From Gordonia sp. UBA5067 (GTDB lineage Bacteria; Actinomycetota; Actinomycetes; Mycobacteriales; Mycobacteriaceae), in contig NZ_DIAX01000010.1 of the NCBI RefSeq assembly GCF_002414845.1, positions 39,749-86,781 of the forward strand: DNA of 47,033 nucleotides. Reading direction: 5' to 3'. Shown here one piece after another: positions 39,351 to 47,033 of the stretch. A program made the position numbers and the translations under genes. The notes beneath the pieces were generated by a model, which saw only the letters and a list, made by a program, of their open reading frames with translations, ran no database searches and was not told where the DNA came from. How positions within the stretch are numbered: the stretch's first letter is position 1; the number at the start of each line of letters is the position of its first letter.

Positions 39351-39716
39351 CTACTTGGAGTGGTGCGTGGCGTGCTCGGTGTGGTTGGGGGTCAATACGA
39401 TCAAGGACAGTGCCGAGTCCGTCGTCGCGGTCAGCGAGTGTGGGATCTCGGCTTCGACGTGGATCGCGGTGCCGGGAGTCAGCACCGTTGTCTCGTCATT
39501 GACGGTGAACTCGACGCGCCCGGCCTGGCTGACGACGAGGATCGGCCAGCGCGCGTTGTGCTCGGCCATCGTCTGGCCGCTGCGGAAACTGAGCCGGACA
39601 ACGGTTGCGCCGTTGAGGTGGGCGAGGGCCTTGATGTCCGGACCGCCGGAGTCGGGTCGGCTCACGGCGGTGTCGGCGAGCCCGGTGATGACGGTTTCGG
39701 CGGGGGACTCGGACAT
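39351..39716 (-). CDS. Cupin-domain protein
   Basis: A 121-residue single cupin. The two motifs are visible as LSFRSGQTMAEHNARWPILVVSQAGRVEFTV (motif 1, with one histidine and no clear glutamate ligand) and LTPGTAIHVEAEIPHSLTA (motif 2 with PxxxHxxxxxxPH). The metal site looks partly preserved, so binding without classical dioxygenase chemistry is likely. A ribosome site AAGGAG lies 7 bases before ATG 39716. It precedes the Mtb12-like gene and may share its transcript. Confidence 0.85.
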   Translation of the reverse strand: MSESPAETVITGLADTAVSRPDSGGPDIKALAHLNGATVVRLSFRSGQTMAEHNARWPILVVSQAGRVEFTVNDETTVLTPGTAIHVEAEIPHSLTATTDSALSLIVLTPNHTEHATHHSK

Positions 39717-39790
39717 TGTGCTTCTCCTTCATTGGGGCCGCCGGGGAATCCGGAGCCGGGGTCTAGGTGAAGGGTAGAACCTCGGCTGCC

Positions 39791-40582
39791 TCAGGTGCGG
39801 ACGGCGATGACCTCGATCGCCGCCAGGTTGCCCTGGTACTTGCGGAACGTCCGGCGCATGCCGAGAACACGCTTGCGTGCGTCGCCGTTGCGGATGACGT
39901 TCGCGACGAAGCGCAAGGCGCCGCCGAGCCCCTCGTCGGCGATGATCCGTCGCGGCTGCAGCAGCGCCATCGGCGCGAAACGCACCTGCTCGACGATGAA
40001 TCCGGCGTTGGTGAGCAGTTCGCGCCACTCGGCTTCGGTGAGTGGACGCGCGTTGACCTTGATCGACCGTGCCAGCGACTGGCGGATCTCGGTCTTCTGC
40101 TCATCGGTGAGGGTGTCGGGGTGCAGTGCGAGTTCGTGGATCGCGTAGCGCCCGCCGGGGCGCAGGACGCGGACGGCCTCGTCGACGATCTGTGTCTTCA
40201 CCTTGTCCGACTGCATGGTGAGCATGGCTTCGCCGATGGCGACGTCGACGCTGTCATCGGCGAGGCCGGTGGCCTGGGCCTCGCCGGTGGTGACGGTGCC
40301 GCGGTCGCCGACGGCTTCGCGGGCGAGCATCGCGGCCGCCTCGTCGGCCTCGACGCCGCGGTAGCTGCGCGGCGATCGGGCGAGGATCTCGGTGGCGGTC
40401 CGCCCCAGACCGGGTGCGATCTCCAGGACGTCGGCGTCCGCGAGGTCGGCATCGGCGAGCAGGTGCTCGGTCAGTTCCAGTCCGCCGGGGCGCAGGACGC
40501 GCTTCCCGAGCTTGGCCAGGATCCAGTGTCCGGGCATGTCTTCGTCGCGGCGGTCGGCGTAGGGCAGATCGGTGGTGGCCAT
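39791..40582 (-). CDS. Class I SAM-dependent methyltransferase
   Basis: A 263-residue methyltransferase. The SAM-binding motif I is DADVLEIAPGLGRTATEI (residues 45-62), followed by RGVEADEAAAMLA (acidic motif II), DDSVDVAIGEAMLTMQ and RVLRPGGRYAIHELAL. The C-terminal half (FRKYQGNLAAIEVIAVRT) is typical of small-molecule methyltransferases, substrate unknown. AAAGGAG lies 10 bases before ATG 40582; a GTG at 40591 is closer to it. Its upstream region holds two imperfect iron-box-like sequences. Confidence 0.86.
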   Translation of the reverse strand: MATTDLPYADRRDEDMPGHWILAKLGKRVLRPGGLELTEHLLADADLADADVLEIAPGLGRTATEILARSPRSYRGVEADEAAAMLAREAVGDRGTVTTGEAQATGLADDSVDVAIGEAMLTMQSDKVKTQIVDEAVRVLRPGGRYAIHELALHPDTLTDEQKTEIRQSLARSIKVNARPLTEAEWRELLTNAGFIVEQVRFAPMALLQPRRIIADEGLGGALRFVANVIRNGDARKRVLGMRRTFRKYQGNLAAIEVIAVRT

Positions 40583-40621
40583 CGGGCTCACACTCCTTTG
40601 ATTCTGGAGGATAAGCCTACG

Positions 40622-40659
40622 GTAAGTTATGTCACCCTAATTTGGCTAGCCTTAATTAA
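40622..40659 (-). promoter_or_regulatory. Two adjacent imperfect IdeR/DtxR-like boxes (candidate)
   Basis: On the minus strand TTAATTAAGGCTAGCCAAA (40641-40659) matches the consensus TTAGGTTAGGCTAACCTAA at 14 of 19 positions by eye; the neighbouring 40622-40640, read on the plus strand, matches at 13. Overlapping or abutting boxes are common for DtxR-type repressors. The match is weaker than at 1093-1111, so this is a candidate only. Confidence 0.4.
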
Positions 40660-41297
40660 CTTTGGTCCTTGGTGGCAAGGACGAATTGCCCCTGGTCGAC
40701 AATTGTGTGTTCCATGCGAGTGACCCCGGCCGCGCGCAATCGATCAGTGATCTCGTGACGGCCGAAAAAGTGGAATCCGGCCAGCTTGCCGATGGTTTCG
40801 ACCCCGGGAAGTTGCGATACCGGCGTGGTGACCGACGTGAAGATCGCGATTTCTCCGCCTGGGCGGGTGACCCGGACGAGTTCGTCGACGACGGGCAGCG
40901 GGTCGGGGATCAGGTAGAGCGCGGCGAAGCAGGCCACCGTGTCGAAAGCACCGTCCCGGAACGGGAGGTGGTGCGCGTCGCCTCGGACGTACGAGGTTCG
41001 CGCAAGCGGCTTAGATACCGCCTGCGCGAGCATGGCGCCGGAAAAGTCGATGCCGACGCAGCGTCCGTCGCTTGTCAAGTTGGCGGCCAAGCGTCGCGTG
41101 TACAGCCCGGGTCCGCACGCGACGTCCAGGATGGTGCGGTCGCCGGAGCGGGCGAGGTAGGCCGTGAGGGCTTTGTCGAATTCGGCGGTCCCGGGCCCAC
41201 CCAGGCTGAACAGCCGGGTGAACGCCGGACGCCACAATCCCTCATAGACTGCGGAGAACACCGGGTTGGTCATGAAGCGTTGGGCGAGGGTGGCCAT
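40656..41297 (-). CDS. Class I SAM-dependent methyltransferase (UbiE/COQ5-like)
   Basis: A 213-residue methyltransferase with motif I TILDVACGPGLYTRRLA (55-71), CVGIDFSGAMLAQA, GDAHHLPFRDGAFDTVACFAALYLIPD and VTRPGGEIAIFTS. The order and wording match the methyltransf_11 group used in quinone, lipid and small-molecule methylation. It starts 25 bases after the AhpD-like gene and probably shares its transcript. The stop codon overlaps the iron-box-like sequence of the next gene. Substrate unknown. Confidence 0.88.
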   Translation of the reverse strand: MATLAQRFMTNPVFSAVYEGLWRPAFTRLFSLGGPGTAEFDKALTAYLARSGDRTILDVACGPGLYTRRLAANLTSDGRCVGIDFSGAMLAQAVSKPLARTSYVRGDAHHLPFRDGAFDTVACFAALYLIPDPLPVVDELVRVTRPGGEIAIFTSVTTPVSQLPGVETIGKLAGFHFFGRHEITDRLRAAGVTRMEHTIVDQGQFVLATKDQS

Positions 41298-41322
41298 GGC
41301 TCGGGTCTGTCCGATTCGCCGG

Positions 41323-41853
41323 TCAGGCGTCGCGCTGCACGCGCAGGACGCCCAGCGTCGTGGCGAGCGAGTCGTACTGGGAGACCAGCAGGACGAGGGA
41401 TATCTGTTTCGGCTCGTCGAGGTGGCGGGCCAACCCGGCCCACGTCGGGTCCGAGATATCCCGGGCCTGCACCATCTCGTCGACGGCGAGTAGGAGCGAT
41501 CGCTCCCGGTCCCCCCACCCGGCGTCGGGGCCCTCGAGGATCCGCCCCATCGTCGCCTCGTCGATCCCCGCGCGTTTGCCGAGTTTGCGGTGGTGATCCA
41601 TCTCGTAGTCGCACGAACGCAGGTGTGCGACGCGAATGATGATCATCTCGGTGTCTTTGCGGGACAGCTTGCCGAACGGCATCATTCGCGACGAGTAGTA
41701 CAGCCAGCCGCGGAACAGCCCTTTGGACCGACCGAGCGTCGAGAAGATGTGCGCGTCGTCGACGCCTTGGACCTTCGAGGCCCCGCGGGCGAAAACCCAG
41801 TTGAACAAGCCGAGTTCACGTAAGCCGCCGGGTTCGATGCGTGGAGTGCTCAT
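41323..41853 (-). CDS. Carboxymuconolactone decarboxylase/AhpD-like protein (Rv0464c-like)
   Basis: A 176-residue AhpD-fold protein. The active-site block is RKDTEMIIIRVAHLRSCDYEMDHHRKLGKRAG, with a single cysteine (SCDYEMDHH) instead of the CxxC of true AhpD, so it is the CxYExxH subgroup with uncertain activity. ATG 41853 is preferred because TACGGT lies 8 bases upstream; a TTG three codons earlier is possible. In M. tuberculosis the homologue lies between lpdC and ramB, and it does here too, though with extra genes inserted. Confidence 0.86.
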   Translation of the reverse strand: MSTPRIEPGGLRELGLFNWVFARGASKVQGVDDAHIFSTLGRSKGLFRGWLYYSSRMMPFGKLSRKDTEMIIIRVAHLRSCDYEMDHHRKLGKRAGIDEATMGRILEGPDAGWGDRERSLLLAVDEMVQARDISDPTWAGLARHLDEPKQISLVLLVSQYDSLATTLGVLRVQRDA

Positions 41854-41861
41854 GGCGTTCA

Positions 41862-41867
41862 ACCGTA
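41862..41867 (-). promoter_or_regulatory. Candidate -10 hexamer TACGGT of the AhpD-like gene
   Basis: On the minus strand TACGGT is followed by 8 bases and the ATG at 41853, again fitting a leaderless transcript. Confidence 0.4.
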
Positions 41868-41931
41868 GCGAGGCGCGCGGTGGCGGGGGTGGCGTTTGCC
41901 GCGGATGGCGGACCCGGGCATCGGCGCGTGC

Positions 41932-43356
41932 TCAGTTCGCGCAGCCGCTGATCGTGCGGGGAATCACCGACGGCCGGAACGGGGTTCGATTGACCCGCGA
42001 CGCCAACCAGGTCAGCGCGTCGGGATAGCCGAGGAAGGCACTGCCGAAGTGTTCGGCGGGAAACTCGTGGTACTCGACGGAGACGCCGAGCCGACACTGC
42101 TCGGCGACGAACTGTCGTGCCCCAGCGGCGGGCACCCACCACTCAAACGTGCCGTGATACACGAAAAGCGGTGTGGCGGACGGTATCCCGCGCATCGCGG
42201 TAATCGCATACAACTGTTTGGCCAAGGGGGAGTGGAATGGATCGCCGCTCTTGGAAAGCAGTTGCATCGGCCACATCGTCGGACCGAGCAGTCCGGCCGG
42301 CACAGTGCACGCGTCCTTGATCGGGGACATCATCATCCACTGTGCGAGGTTGTTCGCGTCGGCTAGCAGTTCGGGGCGCTCCCGGATGATTCCCAGTGTT
42401 GCGACGTGGAGCACGCCGGTGGCCAAATTCGCATTCATCGACCCGGGCAGCATGGCGAAGTCGGCGGGGAGGCCGCCGAGCGCGGTGCCGAGGATTCGGC
42501 CGGTCAGCTCAGGCGCGTAGCGGTCGAGCTCCTTCACCGCCCCGTGGGCCGCGATCGCGCCACCGGAAAACCCGGACATCACCAGTGGTGCGGTGCCGAT
42601 ACCGAGGTTGCCGCCGGTCTGGTCGTCCTGGTTGAGCATCGCCCGGATGGAGTCGAGCACCACCCGGCCGGCGGCAATCGGCTCGGCGTAAGCCATCCGG
42701 GCTCCCTCGTGATCGGGAACGAGCACGATGAAGCCGCGGTCGAGTGCCCACTGGATCGTCGGCGGCACCCGGTCGGGGGCGTTGGTGCCCGCGTCGCGCA
42801 CGTGGGACATCGTGTAGCCCGGTGTGCACCGCATCCCGAGTGAATCGATCGCGACGTTGTTCACCAGCACCGGCGTCGGTTTGCGGCCGGGCCAGCGGAC
42901 CGTCGGGTAGACCAGGGTGGCCGTGCCGACCGAGGGTGCGCCGTGGGAATCGGTGGTGGCGAACTTGAGTTGCACTGCTCGCCGAATGGGATGGTCGAGC
43001 GCGGGACCTGCGGTGGGTGTGACGGTCCGAACCGTGAGGACGGTGCCGGGGCGCATCCGGGCCAGGTTTGCCGGCCACCGGTCGAAGAAGGGGTCACCAG
43101 TCGGGGAGGGGAGGAGGGCGGCCCGAAGGGCTTGGGATTGCCGGTCGATTGTGGGCGACGCGGCACGCGGATCGGGGCGCATCGGGCGGGGGACACGGGG
43201 CGGTGGCACGGCCCTGTTCATGAAGTCCCGCACCGCCGGCGGCGCCGGGGCGACATTGAACGGCTCTGCGTTCGCCGCGGGCGGGAACGGCTGTGCGGTG
43301 CCGAGCACAAGAGTCATGGCGGTGAGCGCGACGAGGGCGAGCGGTAGCGGTCTCAT
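41932..43356 (-). CDS. Secretory lipase (LIP family)
   Basis: A 474-residue exported alpha/beta hydrolase of the secretory lipase group (Pfam PF03583). A signal peptide (LPLALVALTAMTLVLGTAQPFPPAANA) is followed by a Pro/Arg-rich segment, then GDPFFDRWPANLARMRPGTVL, TPVLVNNVAIDSLGMRC, the nucleophile elbow VMSGFSGGAIAA, and the acid/histidine part FVYHGTFEWWVPAAGA and FPAEHFGSAFLG. Such enzymes degrade triacylglycerols or wax outside the cell. ATG 43356 fits the signal peptide and follows AGGTGA; a longer frame upstream is not signal-like. It lies 113 bases downstream of ramB on the same strand, consistent with lipid use (inference). Confidence 0.87.
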   Translation of the reverse strand: MRPLPLALVALTAMTLVLGTAQPFPPAANAEPFNVAPAPPAVRDFMNRAVPPPRVPRPMRPDPRAASPTIDRQSQALRAALLPSPTGDPFFDRWPANLARMRPGTVLTVRTVTPTAGPALDHPIRRAVQLKFATTDSHGAPSVGTATLVYPTVRWPGRKPTPVLVNNVAIDSLGMRCTPGYTMSHVRDAGTNAPDRVPPTIQWALDRGFIVLVPDHEGARMAYAEPIAAGRVVLDSIRAMLNQDDQTGGNLGIGTAPLVMSGFSGGAIAAHGAVKELDRYAPELTGRILGTALGGLPADFAMLPGSMNANLATGVLHVATLGIIRERPELLADANNLAQWMMMSPIKDACTVPAGLLGPTMWPMQLLSKSGDPFHSPLAKQLYAITAMRGIPSATPLFVYHGTFEWWVPAAGARQFVAEQCRLGVSVEYHEFPAEHFGSAFLGYPDALTWLASRVNRTPFRPSVIPRTISGCAN

Positions 43357-43469
43357 TTCACCTGCCTCTACACAGCCGTGAAGTGTGACTACAGAATAGA
43401 ACGTCTGGGTGACGACTGTTCTCAGATCTAGGGTCTGGTCGGCGAAATTCTGGGCACAGTCGGCGGGAA

Positions 43470-44930
43470 TCAGGCGTCGTAGGGCGAAATGCTGCTGCGA
43501 TGTTCGTCGATGTGCAGCGGCACGCCCAGCGGGGGGAACGCGCGTTGGGGGCATTGCACGCGCTCACAGGTCCGGCAGCCCGAACCGATGGGGGTGACCC
43601 GCGCCTGCGGCCCGATCTCCAGGCCGTCGGAGTAAATGACGCGACCCGCGTGGCGCAGTTCGCAGCCCAGCCCGATGGCGAAGGTCTTGCCCGGCTGGCC
43701 GAAGCGTGCGGCGCGCCGCTCCACGGTGCGCGCCACCCAGAAGTATTCGCGGCCATCGGGCATCTGCGCGACCTGGGTGAGGATCTTGCCGGGAGAGGCG
43801 AAGGTCTCGTACACGTTCCACAGCGGGCAGGTGCCGCCACTGGCGGAGAAGTGAAAACCGGTGGCGGACTGGCGTTTCGACATGTTGCCGGCCCGGTCGA
43901 CACGGACGAAGGACCAAGGTATGCCCCGCAGGTTGGGACGTTGCAGTGTCGAGAGCCGGTGGCAGATCGTTTCGTAGGACAGCGAATAGAAGGCGGAGAG
44001 CCGTTCGATGTCGTAGCGGAAGTCCTCGGCTGCACCGTGGAACTGCTCGTAGGGCATGACGGCGGCGGCGGCGACGTAGTTTGCCAGCCCCGACATCGCG
44101 AGGGTGCGGGCATCGTCGGAGGTGAAGTTCGCCTCCTCGACCAGCTTGCGCATCAGGTCGCCGTACTCCAGGTAGGCCAGTTCGGAGGTGAGTTTGAACG
44201 TCCGCTGCCCGGGACCCAGTGCCGCGGAGACTTCGAGTCGGCCGGTGTGGGCGTCGAGGCGGTGCAGGACGTCGTCGCCCAGGTCTACCCGCCGGACGAT
44301 CTGCACTCCGTGCACGGTTTCGAGCCGGTTGCCGATTTCGGCCCGGACGTCGCCGGAGTGCATGCGCATCCGGGTCACCATCTCTTCCGCGGCGACATCG
44401 AGGTCGTGGAAATAGTTGTGATGCGCGGAGAAGAAGTCGCGCACTTCTTCGTGGGGGGCGCTGATCGACCCCCGCATACTGCGGTCGCCGCGCTCGTCGA
44501 TGACTGCGGCGAGCTGATCGGTCGCGACTCGATAGCGGCGGTGCAGGTTGACGACCGCTTCGGCGATGGCCGGGTGCGCGGCCACCATGTCGGCGAGCTC
44601 TTGGGGGTCGGTCGCGGTCTCGGCCGCTTCCACGTGCTCTTCGATGAGGGCTTCACGGAGTTCGGCGACGAGCCGGATGTCGTCTTGCGGGTCGAAGAAC
44701 CGGGCGTCGATCCCGAACACCTCGGAGATCCGGCCCAGCACGGGGGCAGTGAGGGGCCGGGTGTCATGTTCGATCTGGTTCAGGTACGACGCTGAGATGC
44801 CGAGATCGGCGGCCAGGCGAACCTGTGAGAGACCGCGTTCGGCCCGCAATGCCCGGAGGCGGGAGCCGACGTATTGGCCAGCGGGCCGGCGCACATCGTT
44901 ACCCTTGGCCGGCGACGGTGAACTGGTCAT
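43470..44930 (-). CDS. ramB: RamB-type acetate/short-chain fatty-acid regulator (ScfR family)
   Basis: A 486-residue regulator. The XRE helix-turn-helix lies at residues 22-78 (SRLRALRAERGLSQVRLAADL then GISASYLNQIEHDTRPL), the IrrE N-terminal-like/peptidase-fold region around 190-300, and the DUF2083 C-terminal domain from about 330 with GTCPLWNVYETFASPG and GSGCRTCERVQCPQRAFPPLG. The C-x2-C-x4-C cluster may bind metal or sense redox state. RamB controls glyoxylate-shunt and acetate genes in Corynebacterium and Mycobacterium, and aceA lies about 1.2 kb away, as for Rv0465c and Rv0467. Divergent from the lipoprotein gene with only 24 bases between start codons. Confidence 0.93.
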   Translation of the reverse strand: MTSSPSPAKGNDVRRPAGQYVGSRLRALRAERGLSQVRLAADLGISASYLNQIEHDTRPLTAPVLGRISEVFGIDARFFDPQDDIRLVAELREALIEEHVEAAETATDPQELADMVAAHPAIAEAVVNLHRRYRVATDQLAAVIDERGDRSMRGSISAPHEEVRDFFSAHHNYFHDLDVAAEEMVTRMRMHSGDVRAEIGNRLETVHGVQIVRRVDLGDDVLHRLDAHTGRLEVSAALGPGQRTFKLTSELAYLEYGDLMRKLVEEANFTSDDARTLAMSGLANYVAAAAVMPYEQFHGAAEDFRYDIERLSAFYSLSYETICHRLSTLQRPNLRGIPWSFVRVDRAGNMSKRQSATGFHFSASGGTCPLWNVYETFASPGKILTQVAQMPDGREYFWVARTVERRAARFGQPGKTFAIGLGCELRHAGRVIYSDGLEIGPQARVTPIGSGCRTCERVQCPQRAFPPLGVPLHIDEHRSSISPYDA

Positions 44931-44941
44931 GTGGTTGCCGG

Positions 44942-44947
44942 TACGGT
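44942..44947 (+). promoter_or_regulatory. Candidate -10 hexamer TACGGT of the lipoprotein gene
   Basis: TACGGT is followed by 7 bases (GTCGCGC) and ATG 44955. It lies inside the 24-base gap to ramB, so transcription of both genes must start almost back to back. Confidence 0.45.
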
Positions 44948-44954
44948 GTCGCGC

Positions 44955-45734
44955 ATGGGTTCTCCAAGAACATTGTCGGCGGTGGCCGCCGTGGTCGTGG
45001 CCGCCGGGCTGGTGGGCTGTTCCCCAACGGTAGACCCGAGTCCGCCCAAACCTGCGTCGATGCTCCTGGCGCCCACGGCCTTGCCGGCCGGGTTCACCGC
45101 CGTCGCCGCGACAGTGGCCGAGTTGGTGGCCGCCAACGCGGGTCCGCTGGCGGCCGCGTCGCGGGCCCCGATCGCACCGCTGGAATGCCGGCCCACCGCC
45201 GACGCCGATCTCAACAAACGACTCGACGACGATAATGCGGCGGTGCTCGCCGCGCGCAGCTCGGCGGCGGCGCTGAGCAACCTCGTTTTCGCCGGTACCC
45301 GTGACATTGACGCTGATGTACGCGAACGAACCGGTGCCTGTGCGACGACGCGTACGACGATCGTCGGCGGCGCCCGTGCGGGTGCGGTCGTCACCGCTGA
45401 GCACCGCAGGCTGGCGCCCCCGATTCTCAACGGCGTGGCGCCCGGCCGGCTCGGCCGGCTCGGTCGGCTAGCGATTGCGCAGATGTTCGTCGTCCGGACC
45501 GATACCACGACCACCCTGCCCGACGGCGCCACCTCGCGGGCGGTGTCGTTCGCCGCCTATGCCGCGGCGCGCACGCCGGGGCCGGCGGCGACCGGCGACT
45601 ACACGATTGCGGTGACGGTGGCCGGCGACTCGACTCCCTTCGCGACACCGTTTCCCGAGGTTGCCGAGCCGATGTCGGACCAGGAGTTCGTCGAGTTGTT
45701 CAGCAAGGCACTCGCGGCCGCGGCGCAGCGCTGA
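44955..45734 (+). CDS. Lipoprotein of unknown function
   Basis: A 259-residue exported lipoprotein. The signal peptide ends in AAGLVGC with Cys22 as the lipidated residue. The mature chain has a Pro-rich linker (TVDPSPPKPAS), then ALPAGFTAVAATVAEL, two more cysteines (LECRPTA, GACATTR) that could pair, and strands such as AQMFVVRTDTTTTLPDG and DYTIAVTVAG. Layout resembles the PknH-like sensor or DUF5642-type lipoproteins of Mycobacteriales, without a firm match. It separates ramB from aceA in the position of Rv0466, which is a different protein. Confidence 0.72.
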   Translation: MGSPRTLSAVAAVVVAAGLVGCSPTVDPSPPKPASMLLAPTALPAGFTAVAATVAELVAANAGPLAAASRAPIAPLECRPTADADLNKRLDDDNAAVLAARSSAAALSNLVFAGTRDIDADVRERTGACATTRTTIVGGARAGAVVTAEHRRLAPPILNGVAPGRLGRLGRLAIAQMFVVRTDTTTTLPDGATSRAVSFAAYAAARTPGPAATGDYTIAVTVAGDSTPFATPFPEVAEPMSDQEFVELFSKALAAAAQR

Positions 45735-46081
45735 GCGTTCGCACCGGGGGCGACGCGACGAGTGTGACCGGTTGCATACTGCGTCGGGGAGGTGTGGGCG
45801 CAGGCCGAGGTCCTCGGCGGGCCGCACCGCGGCCGGCCGGTCGGTGTGCGGAAGAAATCCCAGTACGGGCGTACTTTTTAAGCCCCCCGACCGCGGCTTT
45901 CACAGGCGTAGTTTCGCAAACTTTGCAAAATTCCGGCAAAAGATGGCTCAAATTTACACCCAGCACCGAATGGACCTGCGTGTTTGTTCTGTGGCACCCT
46001 TGCATCAGGCACCGCCTAGAGGCTTCGGATTCTTCGCAATCCGCTTCGGCCTTTCGAAAGTAGAAGAAAGCGAATGCACTA
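45735..46081. other. 347-base non-coding region before aceA
   Basis: No gene is seen here. The left half is GC-rich; the right half (from about 45850) is clearly AT-rich and contains AGTAC-GGGC-GTACT followed by T5 (45862-45879), several GCAAA-type repeats around 45915-45940, and the aceA leader. A long leader with an AT-rich regulator region is expected for a catabolite-controlled gene. The start codon of aceA is preceded only by a weak purine-rich stretch (AGAAGAAAG). Confidence 0.7.
45917..45929 (+). promoter_or_regulatory. RamB-type binding site upstream of aceA
   Basis: CAAACTTTGCAAA agrees with the RamB consensus remembered from Corynebacterium glutamicum (AA/GAACTTTGCAAA-like, with variants at the first positions). 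Nearby TTTCGCAAA (45912-45920) and GGCAAA (45935-45940) are partial repeats. It lies about 150 bases before aceA, close to the ramB gene itself, supporting control by that regulator. Confidence 0.7.
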
Positions 46082-47033
46082 ATGAGCAACGTCGGAAAGC
46101 CACGCACCGCCGCTGAGATCCAAGCGGACTGGGATACCAACCCCCGCTGGAAGGGCATCACGCGCGATTACACCGCCGACCAGGTGGTCGAGCTTCAGGG
46201 CACCGTCGTCGAGGATCACACCCTCGCGCGCCGAGGCGCCGAGATCCTGTGGGAAGGCGTGACCAAGGGCGACGACAGCTACATCAACGCACTGGGCGCC
46301 CTCACTGGAAACATGGCCGTGCAGCAGGTGCGTGCCGGTCTCAAGGCCATTTACCTGTCCGGCTGGCAGGTCGCCGGCGACGCCAACCTCTCGGGCCACA
46401 CCTACCCCGACCAGTCGCTGTACCCGGCCAACTCGGTTCCGGCCGTCGTCCGCCGCATCAACAACGCACTGCTGCGCGCTGATGAGATCGCCAGCGTCGA
46501 GGGCGACCAGGCCGTCGACAACTGGCTGGTCCCGATCGTCGCCGACGGCGAGGCCGGTTTCGGTGGCGCGCTCAACGTCTACGAGTTGCAGAAGGCCATG
46601 ATCGCCGCAGGTGCCGCCGGTACCCACTGGGAGGACCAGCTGGCCTCGGAGAAGAAGTGCGGCCACCTCGGTGGCAAGGTGCTGATCCCGACCCAGCAGC
46701 ATATCCGCACCCTCACTGCGGCCCGCCTGGCCGCCGACGTCGCCAACACGTCGACCGTCGTCATCGCCCGCACCGATGCCGAGGCCGCAACGCTGCTGAC
46801 CTCTGATGTCGACGAGCGTGACCGCCCCTTCCTTGATGGCACCCGCACGTCGGAGGGCTTCTACGGCATCAAGAACGGCATCGATCCCTGCATCGCGCGT
46901 GCCAAGGCTTACGCCCCGTACGCCGACCTCATCTGGATGGAGACCGGCAAGCCCGATCTCGAGGTCGCCAAGAAGTTCGCCGAGGCCGTGAAGAGCGAGT
47001 TCCCCGACCAGCTGCTGGCCTACAACTGCTCGC
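46082..47033 (+). CDS. aceA: Isocitrate lyase, N-terminal part (runs off the window)
   Basis: Glyoxylate-shunt enzyme that splits isocitrate into succinate and glyoxylate, needed for growth on acetate and fatty acids. About 317 codons are present with no stop before the window edge. Recognisable blocks are [20 protein letters not shown] at the start, [28 protein letters not shown] for Mg2+ binding, and the active-site loop [19 protein letters not shown] with Cys193. Sequence style matches the short ICL1 type of Mycobacteriales (about 430 residues), not the long AceA. A RamB-type box and AT-rich leader precede it. This gene, ramB and the secretory lipase fit a lipid or acetate utilisation theme. 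Confidence 0.97.
   Translation, partial: MSNVGKPRTAAEIQADWDTNPRWKGITRDYTADQVVELQGTVVEDHTLARRGAEILWEGVTKGDDSYINALGALTGNMAVQQVRAGLKAIYLSGWQVAGDANLSGHTYPDQSLYPANSVPAVVRRINNALLRADEIASVEGDQAVDNWLVPIVADGEAGFGGALNVYELQKAMIAAGAAGTHWEDQLASEKKCGHLGGKVLIPTQQHIRTLTAARLAADVANTSTVVIARTDAEAATLLTSDVDERDRPFLDGTRTSEGFYGIKNGIDPCIARAKAYAPYADLIWMETGKPDLEVAKKFAEAVKSEFPDQLLAYNCS

Noticed and set aside
45862..45879. Short hairpin plus T5 as an intrinsic terminator before aceA
   Set aside because: A 5-base stem is too short to be convincing; it is mentioned only in the non-coding description.

Overview
The window is high-GC actinobacterial chromosome. Gene content and order point to a mycolic-acid bacterium (Mycobacteriales; Gordonia or a close relative is my best guess, not proven). 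The backbone follows the gene order I remember for Mycobacterium tuberculosis Rv0423c to Rv0467: thiC, xthA, a GNAT relative, def, a DUF3263 gene, a LytR_C protein, sodC, then pssA, psd, groEL2, an Rv0457c-like oligopeptidase, lpd, an Rv0464c-like AhpD-fold gene, ramB and isocitrate lyase. Accessory genes have been inserted between these landmarks. No tRNA, rRNA, CRISPR array, insertion sequence or prophage gene was seen.

Layout. 1-3011: 5' end of thiC on the minus strand with its TPP riboswitch, a small GNAT protein, a siderophore-interacting flavoprotein under a near-consensus IdeR/DtxR iron box, and a PhaC-like alpha/beta hydrolase. 3055-6097 (minus): def, a GNAT relative lacking its catalytic core, a membrane-anchored RNase Sa-like ribonuclease, its barstar-type inhibitor, and xthA. 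6256-9786 (plus): DUF3263, LytR_C, SodC lipoprotein and a large membrane protein with a gamma-glutamylcyclotransferase-like domain. 9790-16273 (minus): an Mrp/Mnh Na+/H+ antiporter operon (A+B fusion, C, D, E, F, G) whose MnhC carries a long acidic tail. 16361-17473: a small lipoprotein and a DUF302 plus CsoR-family repressor pair preceded by a perfect palindromic operator. 17499-22451 (minus): pssA, psd, SRPBCC, DUF350 and two acyl-CoA dehydrogenases. 22536-25472 (plus): amidase and PhoA-type alkaline phosphatase lipoprotein. 25519-27307: groEL2 behind two CIRCE elements. 27478-30563 (plus): DUF4166, SRPBCC, a secreted protein, a 65-residue secreted peptide and an SGNH hydrolase. 30560-33758 (minus): an Ntn-type acylase and a prolyl oligopeptidase. 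33881-37191: an Old Yellow Enzyme homologue, a TetR regulator, a palindromic candidate operator, and lpd. 37304-43356 (minus): ABC exporter pair, Mtb12-like secreted protein, cupin, two methyltransferases, AhpD-like protein and a secretory lipase. 43470-47033: ramB, a divergent lipoprotein gene and the 5' part of aceA (isocitrate lyase) with a RamB-type box.

Themes. Envelope functions dominate: phospholipid synthesis, antiporter, lipoproteins and secreted hydrolases. Lipid and acetate catabolism appears at the right end: secretory lipase, RamB, isocitrate lyase. Iron control is clear at 1093-1111 and possible at 40622-40659. Many genes have a TAnnnT hexamer 6-8 bases before the start codon, a pattern typical of leaderless transcripts. 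The most interesting candidates for new biology are the RNase Sa/barstar cassette beside a gutted acetyltransferase, the CsoR-like repressor without its copper-binding histidine paired with DUF302, the GGCT-like membrane protein, the acidic-tailed MnhC and the small secreted peptide. All calls come from reading the sequence; no database search was run.
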